Below are positions 1 through 10,757 of a stretch of DNA of 64,000 nt, one piece after another. Each line of letters starts with the position of its first letter. The first letter of the stretch is position 1. Source of the stretch: Asparagopsis taxiformis. Its lineage: Eukaryota > Rhodophyta > Florideophyceae > Bonnemaisoniales > Bonnemaisoniaceae. Below the pieces are notes generated by a model. The model was not told where the DNA came from. It saw nothing but the letters and a program-made list of their open reading frames with translations, and did not search any database. Where the stretch lies: the NCBI GenBank assembly GCA_030407315.1, contig JALQPE010001755.1, positions 20,423 through 84,422 of the forward strand. Direction: 5' to 3'. Made by a program: the position numbers and the translations under genes.

Positions 1-1443
1 GTGGAGTGAGAATTGTTATTGGTGCGCGCGTGCTGCTTGGTTCGCGGTCGATTTGAGGTGGATGTTGTCGGAGTGGTTTTAGGGCGTGTGCGGGGGGCCT
101 GTGAGGATTGAGACGTTGTGTTGTTGCACGCGTGATAGCGTGAGGGGGAATCTGGTGTTTTATTGTTGATGATGTAAAGGCCATTGTTGAATGAAGCTAT
201 TTTGCGTGTGTTTTGTCGACCATTGGTGCTGATATATGCCGTAGATGGAGTGAATGTGACAGGTCCATGTCTGCAGGCTAGCGAGTGGACTGAGACCAGG
301 TTGTGTCGAAGGTCCGGCGTGACGATGGCATCGTTAATATCCAGCTTCATCTCCGGTGTGTGGATCTGTATAGGTCCAGAGTGTGTAACCGGATGTCGTC
401 GGTCGGCGGCAGTGCGTGTGTAACGAGTAGGTGTTAGTGGTGTGGTGTGGGGGTGGGGTGTGTGAGGTGGGTGGGGTGGGCCCCTGAATCCAGGATGTAG
501 AACTTACGCTCAGATTCGGAAACATCGTCACTGTGGTTCGATTGTTGTGTGGCGGCATTGGGTGCTGTAGCCGGGTAGACAGGTATGGTTATGTTGTCGG
601 GTGGGGGAAATGGGGAGAGCATGTGAGCGTTGTAGGTGGTCTTGCGGTTGAATCTTTGTGCGCGACATTCTCTGTTACTGTGCGATGCGGAGTTGTGGTA
701 GTTCCACCATGTGCGGGCTGGTGCAGGCTTGGGTTTTTGGTTTTGGCGCCAGTGTGGTGTTTTTTGTGTGATGGGCGTTGCTACGGGGAATTGGTGGCGG
801 TGTATGAAGTGAGCGTGTCGTTGGTGATGAGGAGCGTGATTTGTGATGCGTTGTTTCCGGGCTTGGATGCTGTTTATCACTCTGTGTAGGCGAGTGGAGA
901 ATTCGGAGATGGTCGGAGGGGGGCTTTGGATCATCATGTCGTGGGTAGGGAAGAGATATTCTATGTCTTGGCTTCCATGTACCATGAAGTTGACGGTTGT
1001 CAGGTTGTCAGTTCTTCATTAATGTTTGGGTAATTTGCGTTGCCCATGGACAGTCGGAGTTCCTTGTGTTTCAGTATGTATTCTTCTGCGTTGTGAAGTG
1101 CCGTTAGGTGTGTGTTACGCGCTTTTGCCTCCAGAAGGTTGTGATCTACGGCTGTGTGTTCGTTAACCGTGTTAAGTACGTGTTGGGTAAGGAGGTAGGA
1201 GGAGAGTTTGAGTTGCTCGTCTGTGAGTGTAAATGCGATTTCGTCTGGTAGGCTAGTCAGGATGATCATCGTAAGTCGTTCTCGGTCGCGCTTGTATGTT
1301 GCGAACTGTTCTTGGTCTTGTGGTGCTGTGTGTGTGGCATCGAGAAACTGGTCGAGATTAATGTCGTGTACGACGGCTTGGAGCATGCGATGCCAGAATT
1401 TTGCGTTGTTAAATTTCAGTGGCGGGATTGTGGGAGTCGTCAT
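1..1443 (-). pseudogene. Decayed Ty1/copia gag-protease fragment
   Basis: Remnant of a copia-type polyprotein read from 1443 leftward. The block 1443-1000 gives a gag segment (starting MTTPTIPPLKFNN) related to the gag at 39187 onward: both have a similar ANYPxIxxExTT stretch. A frameshift near 985-1000 moves the reading to 985-434, which carries a knuckle-like WNYHNSASHSNREC and the protease motif YILDSGAHPTHL. Another frame change near 430 continues as protease-like sequence (DAIVTPDLRHNLVSV) down to about 240. Integrase and reverse transcriptase would lie beyond the left edge. At least two frame breaks make it non-functional. The copia assignment rests on the DSGA protease and the similarity to the element at 38881. 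Confidence 0.8.
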
Positions 1444-1470
1444 GTTGTTTTGCGACGCAGTGGTGGCAGT

Positions 1471-1484
1471 GAGGGCCGATAACC
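1471..1484 (-). other. Copia primer-binding site, iMet anticodon-region type
   Basis: Read on the minus strand this is GGTTATCGGCCCTC, directly after ...CTAACA, which would be the end of the 5' LTR. It lies 28 bases upstream of the gag start at 1443. It resembles the site at 38877-38890, and both look like the complement of the anticodon arm of initiator tRNA-Met, the half-tRNA priming known for Drosophila copia. The LTR itself would occupy 1485 rightward; I could not fix its outer end. Confidence 0.5.
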
Positions 1485-1485
1485 T

Positions 1486-2873
1486 GTTAGAAGGACGATC
1501 TCCTTGCCGTCGTCCGTTTACTGATCCTATTCTAATTGGCCTTAAGTACTGTTCTCGTCGTCTGTCCTGTTGTCAGTGTAGTGTCTGTTAGTGTATTTGT
1601 CCGTGCGTACTGTGGTTGTTGAGTTAGCGTGCTGACAGGATCCATCGATCATGGCCAATTATTTGCGCGTATCATTTTCAATATTCTTATTTTGGGCTCG
1701 AGGGCTGTTAGTTGAATTGTCCGCGTATGGGAGATGCATCTAAGGCAGCAAATGACAGGGAAGATGCCAATGGAATTGCGGACATCTTCGTGTTTGATTC
1801 TACCAAAACACAAAGCGAGAAGGACTTACCGTTTAGAATTTGCTGTCCTGGCCAACCAAATTGGTAGCATCGTCGATGATGAGGTCACCAAACTGCACGA
1901 CTGAGAAGGAAGCGGGAGGGCACGCAATGGCGTGCCCCGTTATGGTCCACTTTGCTCGACGCGGAGACCCGATCGGTAGTCATAACTGAGGCGCTAGACT
2001 CACTATTACGAACTCTGAAAATATTTTTCAATTTAATTTTGCGATAAGGCCACTTGTCCAAAAGACACTGGAGAAGGAATGCGGGCTGGATGCAGGGATA
2101 TCCGAACAGCGCAAAGGTGATTGGCCAGCGAGGAGGATATCGATATGCTAACAAGGCCGCGCTGCCTGGGCAAGTGGAGAAGCGGAATGAGGCGTAGTAG
2201 GTCGAAGATGTGTCGCTGACTTGTCGTAGCCGAATTGGTCATCGCCATGTTGTGATTGGCCAAAGTTGGGCGGCCATGTTGAGTGAATTGTTTCGTTGCC
2301 GGTGTGTGTGTGAGAATCGAACGCACGCAATGCGATAACGAGCTATAAGCTGTTGGGCGGTAAAGAATGTAGTAGTATAGCCGGGAGCTGGTTTCAAGTC
2401 TCGCGATTGCGATGGACTCTCATGAGGTCATTGGCGACAAGTGAGCTATAAATAACGGTGGTGTGCAGACAATTGCAATTGAGTATGTTTGTGTTAGTTG
2501 GTAATTGCACGGGAGGTCGTGTCGAAGAGGGCGTCGGAAACGGGATTTCGTCATGTGGTAGATTTTGAATGGTTGGACAATGTCGCATAAACTGCGACAT
2601 GTGTGCGGGTTGGAACGGGGGGGCGTGTGTACGGGCGGCGGGGCGGGGCGGGGGCGAGTTGGCTCTCACTGGGTGGTGGTATGATGAGATCAGTGACAAG
2701 TTCATGAGTTGAATTGCGCGAAAAGTTGGATTACTCGACAAGTTTAGCGGTGGACGGGTCACCGACTGGCCAATGATATCGACGGGAGAAGGGGCAACAC
2801 GCGTCCACTCTCTGTACCAATAATGGGATGGGAAAGTTGTAGCGGGATTGATTGGAGCGGATGGGAGCCCTAA
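1486..2873. other. No gene recognised; probable copia LTR at left
   Basis: The first few hundred bases probably belong to the LTR of the minus-strand copia fragment. Further right there are short ORFs on both strands with no recognisable domain and biased Pro/Ser/His composition. CCAAT-box-like ATTGGCC occurs near 2120 and 2258. I see no gene I can support. Confidence 0.4.
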
Positions 2874-3152
2874 ATGGGCCGGATTCAAAACGCCTCCAGC
2901 GCGCTCGGAGCTATTGGTCGAAAGTTGGATGCGGCAGTGCTGGAGGTTGACAAGCGTCGCAAAAAGTGGTTACGACGGCAGTACAAGAGTCGACTGGTGG
3001 CGGTGGTGCGGGAGAGGTTGCGGTACGCGACGCGACGGCTGGTGACGACGATGGGACTGGGATTGCAACGGGCTGGACGGACGGTCGTCGAGGACGACGT
3101 CTGTGTGGCAGTGGGAGCAGCAGCATGCATGGGCTTTTTGGGTCGGCTCTGA
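2874..3152 (+). CDS. Small basic ORF, possible gene
   Basis: An ATG-initiated 92-residue ORF, not recognised. The N-terminal half is Arg/Lys-rich and looks helical (KRRKKWLRRQYKSRL), and the C-terminus is small and hydrophobic (VCVAVGAAACMGFLGRL). It could be a small membrane-associated protein or chance. An antisense ORF (2970-3314) covers the same bases with low-complexity composition and was not preferred. No promoter was seen. Length and the absence of a known domain keep confidence low. Confidence 0.22.
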   Translation: MGRIQNASSALGAIGRKLDAAVLEVDKRRKKWLRRQYKSRLVAVVRERLRYATRRLVTTMGLGLQRAGRTVVEDDVCVAVGAAACMGFLGRL

Positions 3153-4130
3153 TAATTGGAAAGGGACGATATCGTATGGGTGTGGCACAAAGTTTTGCCT
3201 GATGCTGTGCGAACGGGCGTGCGGGCGCATAGCAGCAGGCAGTCGGCCGTACAGTTGAAGCCTACATTTTCTTCGGTTATCGCTGTCCGTCGAGCGGATC
3301 TGATCTGGGTACATGGATAACCGAAGGGAGTCTAGTATTCAGCTGGACGTCCGACTAGCTTTTTTGTTGGCCATTGGTGGGGGAGGGTGGGGTGTCGTCG
3401 GATTGAGGAGCACTTGTTGTTGTTGTCGTTGCTGCTGAAAATGGTGAGGTGTCGGGGATATATGGTGAAACGGCACTGCACGGCACGTACGACTCGACTG
3501 TTGTACGAGGATTTTCTGCACAGACACACACAAGTATGTATATGAGCAAGTGAGTCGAGGTTGGTACAGGCACACCAAGGTACCGGGTGGGAGCGTTAGA
3601 TAGTTAGGTACCTTGGATAGTGTATGTACTATTTTTGGTGGGCAGGCAGATGTGTAAACGGGCATGACAAGCGACGGGCATCCGAGAGAGAACGAGTAGG
3701 TGCAAAATTAGAGTAGAAGGAGTGCGGCGAGAGCGGGCGGGCGTGTTGGGGCGAGGCGGAGCGTGGCGGGGCGGGGCGGGGCGGGCGCAGGCACGGCGGT
3801 AGAACAGAGATGACACCCCTGGAAGGTTGGAAAGTATATTTTTATTTTACGTCATGGAGGCTACAAGTGGCGGCATGACGATGGCGGAGCAATGAAGCGT
3901 GACGTAGAAGCGTTTGCGTGTTTAGAGGGCAGCGTCAGCGGGCAAACATCATGATTTCTGCGCACGCTTGACGAGAGATCGCATCACACCATTCGATTAC
4001 GTAGTGCGCGCGCAACGCACGCATTACAGTGCAGTGCATCGACGTACAGTAAGTGCGATGCATTTGTGCGACACGTGTGCGCTTGTAGCGTGCTATCGAT
4101 GCGCCATTATTGCGGTACCGCCTTTGCCAG

Positions 4131-4175
4131 GCAAGCGAAGCGAAGCAAAGCAAAGCAAAGCGAAGAAAAGCAAAG
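4131..4175. repeat. GCAAA/GCGAA pentanucleotide repeat
   Basis: A run of about nine imperfect GCAAA or GCGAA units. It is a simple-sequence repeat without coding potential that I can support. Confidence 0.7.
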
Positions 4176-4353
4176 GTGCATCAGACAGGGTAGGGTCATA
4201 CAGCCGATTCGACCATGGATGCTTCTCTGTGCGCCGCAATCGCTCGTGCACACTGTATGCGTCCACTGTACAACGACGACGACAAGTATGGCACGCTGGG
4301 CAATTCAAGTGGTGCGAGAAAATGTCGGGAAGCAATGTGACTGACTGCACTCG

Positions 4354-4420
4354 CGGCGGCGGCGGCAGCGGCAGCAGCTGTAGCGGCAGCGACGGCGACG
4401 ACGAGAGCAGCAAGTCGAGG
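4354..4420. repeat. GGC/CAG-rich trinucleotide tract
   Basis: An imperfect trinucleotide tract of GGC, AGC and GAC units. The polyalanine or polyserine peptides it gives in different frames are consequences of the repeat, not evidence of a gene. Confidence 0.65.
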
Positions 4421-5027
4421 TGGTATTAGAAAGACGAGTATTTGTCTACACACGTGTGTATGTATGCATGCATGCATCCAGGGATGGAAGCGATCGATGT
4501 GAATTGTCCAACTAGTCACGTCACGTCGCATCCACATATACGTCTACGCCATATTATTTTTTAAATAAAACAGGCGGCGGCGGAAGGGCTCGCTGGCCAC
4601 CGCTCAGCCGTGGACTGTGTCAGCAGTGCGGCAGCGCTGCTTCAACGTGGCAAATGGTGCGGTAATGGCTCGTGACGCTTGTGATTGGCCAAACGATGCA
4701 ACAATTCACCCGTGAACGATGCGTGGCACCACTTGATCCCGTCGTACACCATCAAACGTGGCCGATTTCATTGACACCGTGACATACACATCTCATTCGA
4801 TTCTCTCCTTGCAACGCCCCCCGCAACGCGCCCCCTTTTCGACTCGTTCATTTCGCCACAAGCTCATCTCCGACACCGACCTCCGTTTACTAGACCCACC
4901 CGTCCCTCTTCCTTCCTTCCGATCCAACCATCCATCCCCTTGTTGCGCTCCTCCCTGTATCCATTGTTGTCACATTGCTTCGCCTCTACAACTTATCATC
5001 ACCATCCCCGTAAACATTCGCCCCCGC

Positions 5028-5037
5028 TATAAATTTT
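5028..5037 (+). promoter_or_regulatory. TATA box of the secreted LPMO-like gene
   Basis: TATAAATTTT lies 77 bases before the ATG at 5105, within C-rich sequence. The same ten bases occur in a matching position upstream of the NLR at 25806, which supports a promoter role. Confidence 0.55.
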
Positions 5038-5104
5038 CCCCCAAACTCCAAACCCCACCCCCCGACTGCCCCCGTCCTCCCGTTCATCCCCCCCAAAAAT
5101 CATC

Positions 5105-6256
5105 ATGACAACCCCGCCATCACTATGCACACTAGCCGTGCTCATCCTCCCTCTACTCACCATCGCTGTCGCCCATCAATCCTACTCCGATCCAATTCCA
5201 ATCTCAAGAGATGTGGCATGCCGCATCACCCGCACCGAAAATTGCCCCGGTCCATGTCCTACAAAGCATCTGCGCAAAGATCAAACCCCAAACAACCCCT
5301 CCATCCTCACCAGTCGCGGCGCTTTCATCACCGTCAGCACCCTCGCCAACAATCATCGCGGCGGCTTCAGTCGATGGACCCTCGTGCACGTTCGCGACAT
5401 GCACAATCGCAGATTGCACACCCGAAACGCTTTCCTCTTCACATGCGCCGACACAAACCTCTCCAAGTGCTCCAAGAAGGAGCGCAGGAAGCATTGCAAC
5501 TACGATTTGAAGAATGAATACTATCGTCACAAAATTCAAATACCAAAGATTTATCCCGACGGCGTGTACGTGCTCGGTTGGGTTTGGTTTGGCGGCGGCG
5601 AGCGTTGGGGTCAGTTTGGTGATTATTACGATTGTCTTTATATTCGCATCAAGGGCGGTCCCATGTCCCGATCTCATCGTCCCGCTTTCAAACCCGGCAA
5701 CACCGTCACCGGCCGCAACGGCTTTTGTCGTGCCACCGTGAACAATGTCGGTATCTGTACAAGGGAGCCGTGCGAAGGCGGCGGTCGATACACTTCCCTG
5801 CAAAAACCCGCTCCCTTTGTTCGCAGAATTCCGCCCCTCCTCACTAGGGACATGTTCTCCAATCCCTTCACAATTCGACCCAGGAATAGAAACTCGCCCT
5901 TCATCCAGTCGCTCACAATTCGCTTGGCCGATAGACCCAATGTCGTCTTGGCTTCCTCGTTGCGCAGCAAGTTTTTCCATATTCGCTTGACTCGAGGAAT
6001 GAGGTCTACCGTTACCTGCGAGACCACCGGCAGAGTCCGATCCGTCACATTCTACATCAACGGCCGTGAAGGAAGAACAGACAACGCAAAGCCGTACACA
6101 ATTGGCGGCGATCATCGAAAGGGAAGAGAACGAAGGATCATCTATTCACCGTGGATGTTCGATGTTGGCGGAAAATACACAACCTTGTCCTGCATGGCCA
6201 GGGGCTTCGATGGCACATTCCATTACAAAACAGTGGAACTCAGCACAACCTTCTGA
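5105..6256 (+). CDS. Secreted protein with LPMO-like N-terminal histidine
   Basis: A 383-residue secreted protein. Residues 1-23 form a clear signal peptide ending AVA. Cleavage there leaves His24 as the first mature residue, followed by HQSYSDPIPISRDVAC, which resembles the H-x-x-x-x-P-x-S-R-x-x-x-C start of lytic polysaccharide monooxygenases, where the N-terminal His binds copper. Around residues 150-185 are YPDGVYVLGWVWFGGG and YYDCLYIRI, like the Gly/Trp strand and the Y/F-x-x-C end of LPMO or chitin-binding folds. The last 90 residues look like a separate Ig-like beta domain (SVTFYINGREG, then PYTIGGD). A polysaccharide-oxidising role in the cell wall is inferred. The second copper histidine cannot be fixed by eye, so a catalytically dead or merely similar secreted protein is possible. 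Single exon with a TATA box upstream. Confidence 0.75.
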   Translation: MTTPPSLCTLAVLILPLLTIAVAHQSYSDPIPISRDVACRITRTENCPGPCPTKHLRKDQTPNNPSILTSRGAFITVSTLANNHRGGFSRWTLVHVRDMHNRRLHTRNAFLFTCADTNLSKCSKKERRKHCNYDLKNEYYRHKIQIPKIYPDGVYVLGWVWFGGGERWGQFGDYYDCLYIRIKGGPMSRSHRPAFKPGNTVTGRNGFCRATVNNVGICTREPCEGGGRYTSLQKPAPFVRRIPPLLTRDMFSNPFTIRPRNRNSPFIQSLTIRLADRPNVVLASSLRSKFFHIRLTRGMRSTVTCETTGRVRSVTFYINGREGRTDNAKPYTIGGDHRKGRERRIIYSPWMFDVGGKYTTLSCMARGFDGTFHYKTVELSTTF

Positions 6257-6425
6257 GTCTTGTGCATCATTGCGCCCTTTTGGTCTACTGGCTCGTCCGT
6301 TGCAGCACATTGTTATTCATTCGTCATAGGGCTCGTTGTAAATAGTAGGGTACATCATTCTTCGCATGGTATGCATATTTTCTCCGTGAGGAGCTGCTTT
6401 TAAATAATTCACTACCCATCATTGC

Positions 6426-8870
6426 TCAAACAAACAGGAATGTAGAGTTGTTTCCACTGTCCATCATTTTCTTCGATCTCGAGCTACCAACAATTCGAGC
6501 CAGACGAAATGCGTCAAAACTGTCAAACAATGCGATCGATCTCGTCGCCCGACCCTTCTCCGCTGCTTCCGTTGTCATGTTCAGAATTTCATTGTAAAAG
6601 TGCGCATTCTCCGGCAGTCCATACCAAACGACTATCTCTGCCCCTCTCAACCAGTGCCTATAGAAAAAGTGCAACCGCTCCGTCATCACAACAAGTGACA
6701 CTGTGTGTTTAGACAGTCGCGTTCGTGCTCGCGAAATATCGCTTGCCTTGGAGTACTCGCACATGCTTGCAAACTTGAAAGATGATTCGCTTTCAGACAA
6801 TTCAACAAGTTTGTTACGCACTCGCACAAAATCAAAATAGCTGGGAACGACGAGTAGCGTCATTGAATTCACCATCGATTGTATCATTGGTAACATGTGG
6901 TCGTTGAAATGAGCAAATCGCTTTTCGGGCGAACTCATTGGTGAATCCACACCTTCGACTCGAACAAATGTCTGTCGCATACTGACAATTACATCACCCA
7001 ATGTACCTCGCTTCAATGGCGGTTCGACAATATTAATAATTCCCCCATGATTCGAGCACTCTCGCATTAAACCCACAAACTCAGACTTTTGATACTTTGA
7101 GATCATCACCGTTTGTCTAAACTTGTGCATCAGGTTGTCCAGACACCAATCGCGAACTCTTGAGAAATCGGTATCACGAGTATCGCTTGGCATCTTGTTC
7201 AGAATGTTGATCGTACTTCGAACGGTATCCCAATTTTGCATGGAAAGCACATCAGCCCCGTCGATAATGCACAATTCGATCGAACTGAGAAAATCATGAT
7301 CGGCGCCCGCATGCACTCGCTTTCGGGAGTCATCATTGATTTGCGACTTCCATTCCGTGTCTTCCTCCTGCTTGGGTTTCTGGTGCGTATGCTTCCCACC
7401 ATTGAATGCTTTCTCCGCCATTGTTCGACTAAGCCCGAGCGGCGACGCTACAATAATATCACTAAAGAAAAAATCACTGTACAACTTCACAGTCCTCCTC
7501 GAAAATGAAATGCCCAACTTGAAGTCATCATCGATGTTCCCTCTAAAAGTACGTCGATAATCAGCTGGCTTTTGCTTGCTTTTCTTCAGGTTGTCTTCAA
7601 TGTTTGAAGGTTGCAGAGTTTCGTACTCACCTGCGTCGTCCTCCGGAACATCTTCTTCCATATCGTCCGGTGCAAATTCATCTTCAAATCTTTGTTTATA
7701 CGCGACAGTAGTATTGTTTCTTGGGTTGTTCTCGTCTTCTTTCACCGACAGCGCCAATATAGTGTTAACAACTTCATAGGCCACATTCCTCATCGGCACG
7801 ACAATGAGAACGCGAGCTCGGTTGAAACCTTGATCCTTGTATTCTGACAATACGGCACTATTAGATTCTTCATCACTCTTCAAAAGCTTATCATTTCGAA
7901 CAGTACGGCTTAGAGCGCGCGTGACGTGAGAAACAGCGTGTGCAGCATAGATGGAACGAATCCCGTCCTCCTCGCGGGAAGACAGGCGTCTTGATAAAAA
8001 TACATCACTGTATTCTCGAATGCTGCACAGGAAAGTTCGCTCGATCGGACTCATGCTCTTTTGTGGATGTTTTCCCTTTAGGGCTTTGAATCTAGCATAC
8101 ATGGCTGGTTGTAACCCAAGGTCATTGATTGATATCGAATCTAGACGGTTATTTAAACAGTCATCAATCGAGTGGCGAGTTTCGGGTGGGAGTGCGGCAG
8201 AAATTCGTCCGACACCCGGAATATTGCAGAGTGTTGTTGATTTCTCTGGAAGTGGATTTGGGGTAACGGAAGAGCCAAAATGCTTATTTTCGCGGGTAGC
8301 TGCTGCTGAACATAGGTTTTCAAGAGTGATATCAGAAGCCTCCATATCCTCATCATCATCTGATTCGTCCGTGACAAGGTCGATTGGAACATCTCGCTGT
8401 TGGTGTGTTGTTGGAGGCTCGGTCGATTGAATGGGCTCCTCAAGCAGCTCGACAGAGGTTTCTGCTTCCTCAACGGCATTGTCTTGGTGAGTTTGTTCGA
8501 TTTCATTTGTTTGTACAATGGGGTGTTGAAGTTCCTCGACCAAAATCTGATAGGCATTGTCCTTCAAGTTGTTATTCCGGATTTTTCGCGGGTCGGTCTC
8601 CTGATTTTGAGAAAGAAGATTATGAAGTACGTCAGGTTGCGAATTGGCTTCGGATTGCACGAGTGAAGGGTTTGAATGTTGCAGATGTTTCATCCTGGAC
8701 ATCATGAATTTACGCTGCATTTTCTCATCCTGAGCCTCTTTCCTCTGGGCTACTCTGGCCAGTGTCTGAGTGCTCTTCTTCTTCCGAATACCTTGCGCTC
8801 TTCCGCGACGCTTCCAGCCAGCCATTTTGGAGCGAAATGGCGGCAATGAATTGTTGAACGTTTGAATCAC
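6426..8870 (-). CDS. UTP25: U3 snoRNP-associated protein UTP25 (digestive-organ expansion factor homologue)
   Basis: An 814-residue protein of the UTP25/DEF family. This family is needed for early pre-18S rRNA processing in the nucleolus and has a helicase-like fold without helicase activity. The N-terminus is basic (AGWKRRGRAQGIRKKK) and is followed by an acidic low-complexity part to about residue 200. The family core then appears in order: GFNRARVLIVVPMRNVA, GNIDDDFKLGISFSRRTVKLYSDF, SDIIVASPLGL, DFLSSIELCIIDGADVLSMQNW, VVPSYFDFVRVRN, and near the end SKASDISRARTRL, TERLHFFYRHW and YGLPENAHFYNEIL. The whole family length is present in one exon. The first ATG (8870) or the one at codon 16, just before the basic region, could be used. 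No disabling change was seen. Confidence 0.93.
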   Translation of the reverse strand: MIQTFNNSLPPFRSKMAGWKRRGRAQGIRKKKSTQTLARVAQRKEAQDEKMQRKFMMSRMKHLQHSNPSLVQSEANSQPDVLHNLLSQNQETDPRKIRNNNLKDNAYQILVEELQHPIVQTNEIEQTHQDNAVEEAETSVELLEEPIQSTEPPTTHQQRDVPIDLVTDESDDDEDMEASDITLENLCSAAATRENKHFGSSVTPNPLPEKSTTLCNIPGVGRISAALPPETRHSIDDCLNNRLDSISINDLGLQPAMYARFKALKGKHPQKSMSPIERTFLCSIREYSDVFLSRRLSSREEDGIRSIYAAHAVSHVTRALSRTVRNDKLLKSDEESNSAVLSEYKDQGFNRARVLIVVPMRNVAYEVVNTILALSVKEDENNPRNNTTVAYKQRFEDEFAPDDMEEDVPEDDAGEYETLQPSNIEDNLKKSKQKPADYRRTFRGNIDDDFKLGISFSRRTVKLYSDFFFSDIIVASPLGLSRTMAEKAFNGGKHTHQKPKQEEDTEWKSQINDDSRKRVHAGADHDFLSSIELCIIDGADVLSMQNWDTVRSTINILNKMPSDTRDTDFSRVRDWCLDNLMHKFRQTVMISKYQKSEFVGLMRECSNHGGIINIVEPPLKRGTLGDVIVSMRQTFVRVEGVDSPMSSPEKRFAHFNDHMLPMIQSMVNSMTLLVVPSYFDFVRVRNKLVELSESESSFKFASMCEYSKASDISRARTRLSKHTVSLVVMTERLHFFYRHWLRGAEIVVWYGLPENAHFYNEILNMTTEAAEKGRATRSIALFDSFDAFRLARIVGSSRSKKMMDSGNNSTFLFV

Positions 8871-9650
8871 ACGCAGATATGCGCGACAAAGTCCATCTAT
8901 AATGACCGGCGACCGCAGCTGAAAGATCTACGACTGAGCATAAAATAAATAATTTCCCACCATCGAGATGGCAATTTATTGGATGCGGAGACGCACGTGG
9001 CCAGACATCACACGTGTACAAGCGATGTTCTCTAACTGAAAGTTCTTGGCGGGTCGGGATCATGAGAAGTGATGCCCAGCTGCTGAGCTCAACATAATGT
9101 TGTTAGATCTTTGTCTCCTTCTTCCACCGTCGGTGTAAATTATCTGTTTCCAAGCCGGTATAGGTCGGAGGTGATTTCCAGGCGGGGTCCACACACTGCA
9201 GTGTGACATGCGAGTCATATCAATGACCAGCTCTCGACAGCTATGTCACGGTTCTTTCCAGCAGGTACTCTGGAGGAAAAGTAGTTGTAACATCATTACG
9301 ACGGCTGTGTAGCCCATCCATAACATACAAGGTACTGGTAGAACGCATTAATAATCATTTTCTGTAAGTTGGTTTCACGAGAGTTTGGCAGTTTTCTGTG
9401 CTGTTGTTGTAACAATTGTGCGCGCAAATTTGATTTATCACGTTGATCCACTTTGTATGTTTTCGGTAGTCAATTGCCAGTGTTAGCGACGAGACAATTA
9501 TTGTAAAACGGGACGGATATGCGCTCACCTTCATGTGCCATACATTGGAACGACAACACGTGACCAACATCTGCGATTTTCTTGATGATCCATAGTAACA
9601 TTCAATTCAGCGCACAACCTCAAAATAGCATGCACCGTGAGAACCAACTG
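8871..9650. other. Intergenic region between UTP25 and glucokinase
   Basis: Upstream region of UTP25 (minus strand) and downstream region of glucokinase (minus strand). An AT-rich TATTTATTTTA lies on the minus strand near 8940, about 70 bases before the UTP25 start, and is a possible TATA element. Only short ORFs without recognisable domains are present. Confidence 0.5.
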
Positions 9651-10757
9651 CTATTCCTCAATGTTGGACTCTTGCATCGCCAACCGACTTGCCACAATCA
9701 CCGCTCCGCGCTGTCCAAGTTTTTCTTCCACAACGACATGCACCGCAAAGTCCTTCATTATGGAGGAAATCCGTCCTTTGTCGTGAAACCTCGCCATAAA
9801 CTCCGAATCCTCACCTCTCATCAACTCAATATTCTTGGGTGCAATGCCTCCCGCAATGTAGACCCCGCCATACGCTAGGAATTTCAATGCGACATTTCCA
9901 ACTTCACACCCATAAGCGCCAAACAAAAGCTTCATCGAACGATCGAAAAGTTGATATTCATTCTTCTTCTCCCCTATCAACCGTCCGCGTTCCTTCGACG
10001 TTTCATATTCATCATCCAACGTTTTATTTACTTCATCGGGGTACGACTCCCTCAGGAACTCATAAATATTCTCAAGACCTATTCCAGACACAACTCGTTC
10101 AACGCTCACCCGTGGTTGCACCTCACTGTCACCGCTTTGATTCGCTTCTTCCGTTGCTAGACGTTTTTGAATAAACGACAACAACCGCTTCTCCAGAGCT
10201 GTGCGCGGCGCAAAGTCGACATGGCCACCTTCAGTTGGATACACGCAAACACTGGAACCATTTGGCGTAAGAAAGCATTCACCTAGACCGGTTCCAGCGC
10301 CAACCAATGCGACTGGTGAATTGTACATTGTGCGGCCAGAATTGCTGCCGCTCTGCAGCGTCTTGATATCATCATCAGAAAGCGACAATAGACCGTACCC
10401 ATTGGCCTCGAAATCGTTGATCAGTTTCACCGTTTTGATTTGAAACTTTTGCGCGATAGCTTGCCCGTCCAGAACCCACCCTTTACGATTGGTGAACTCG
10501 ATACGATTGTTGGCAACTGGCCCTGCAACTGCCAGGCAACAACTTTGTATTGGATGGCCACGCGTTTCAGGTCGATTCACAAAATCTTCGAGCTGCTCAT
10601 TGAATGAACTAAAGTCATTATTCTTGTAACTTTGTTCATAGAGCACTTTACAAGCAGAGTTGAACGAACGGCCTGTGAGAGGTTGGTGAATGTCGTCCAC
10701 CTCGTATAGAACGAGACGAGCATTGGTGCCTCCAATATCGCCGGCAAGTAGCCTCAT
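9651..10757 (-). CDS. glk: Glucokinase, bacterial type
   Basis: ATP:glucose 6-phosphotransferase of the bacterial Glk family (not the animal/yeast hexokinase type). From the chosen ATG at 10757 it is 368 residues and begins MRLLAGDIGGTNARLVLYE, the phosphate-binding loop expected at the very start of the family. Further motifs are LAVAGPVANNRIEFTNR, VKLINDFEANGYGL (the catalytic-Asp region), ALVGAGTGLG, EGGHVDFAPR and VYIAGGIAPKN. The family is about 320 residues; here an acidic insert lies near VNKTLDDEYETSKERGR. The frame is open 50 codons further up to an ATG at 10907, which would add a basic, Ser-rich possible organelle-targeting leader but would overlap the divergent TFIIS gene. The gene was probably acquired from bacteria or cyanobacteria, as in other algae (inference). 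Confidence 0.92.
   Translation of the reverse strand: MRLLAGDIGGTNARLVLYEVDDIHQPLTGRSFNSACKVLYEQSYKNNDFSSFNEQLEDFVNRPETRGHPIQSCCLAVAGPVANNRIEFTNRKGWVLDGQAIAQKFQIKTVKLINDFEANGYGLLSLSDDDIKTLQSGSNSGRTMYNSPVALVGAGTGLGECFLTPNGSSVCVYPTEGGHVDFAPRTALEKRLLSFIQKRLATEEANQSGDSEVQPRVSVERVVSGIGLENIYEFLRESYPDEVNKTLDDEYETSKERGRLIGEKKNEYQLFDRSMKLLFGAYGCEVGNVALKFLAYGGVYIAGGIAPKNIELMRGEDSEFMARFHDKGRISSIMKDFAVHVVVEEKLGQRGAVIVASRLAMQESNIEE

Larger units (their letters stand above)
3153..5027. other. Non-coding stretch with simple repeats
   Basis: No supported gene. It contains a G-rich stretch with repeated GGGGC near 3765-3785, purine-rich and CAG/GGC simple repeats near 4131 and 4354, an alternating ATGC run near 4455-4480, and a CCAAT-like ATTGGCC near 4682. 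The last few hundred bases are the C-rich upstream region of the gene starting at 5105. Confidence 0.5.

Noticed and set aside
2305..2335. GTTCGATTC on the minus strand as a possible tRNA T-arm
   Set aside because: No pairing acceptor stem or A box upstream.
2394..2888. 164-codon minus-strand ORF
   Set aside because: Pro/Asn/Thr-rich composition, no domain, and AT/GC skew explains the open frame.
4196..4537. Polyalanine-containing minus-strand ORF
   Set aside because: The alanine run comes from the GGC/CAG simple repeat at 4354-4420.
5204..6115. 303-codon ORF antisense to the secreted LPMO-like protein
   Set aside because: It is the mirror of a gene with signal peptide and conserved cysteines; the antisense frame has no start context or domain.
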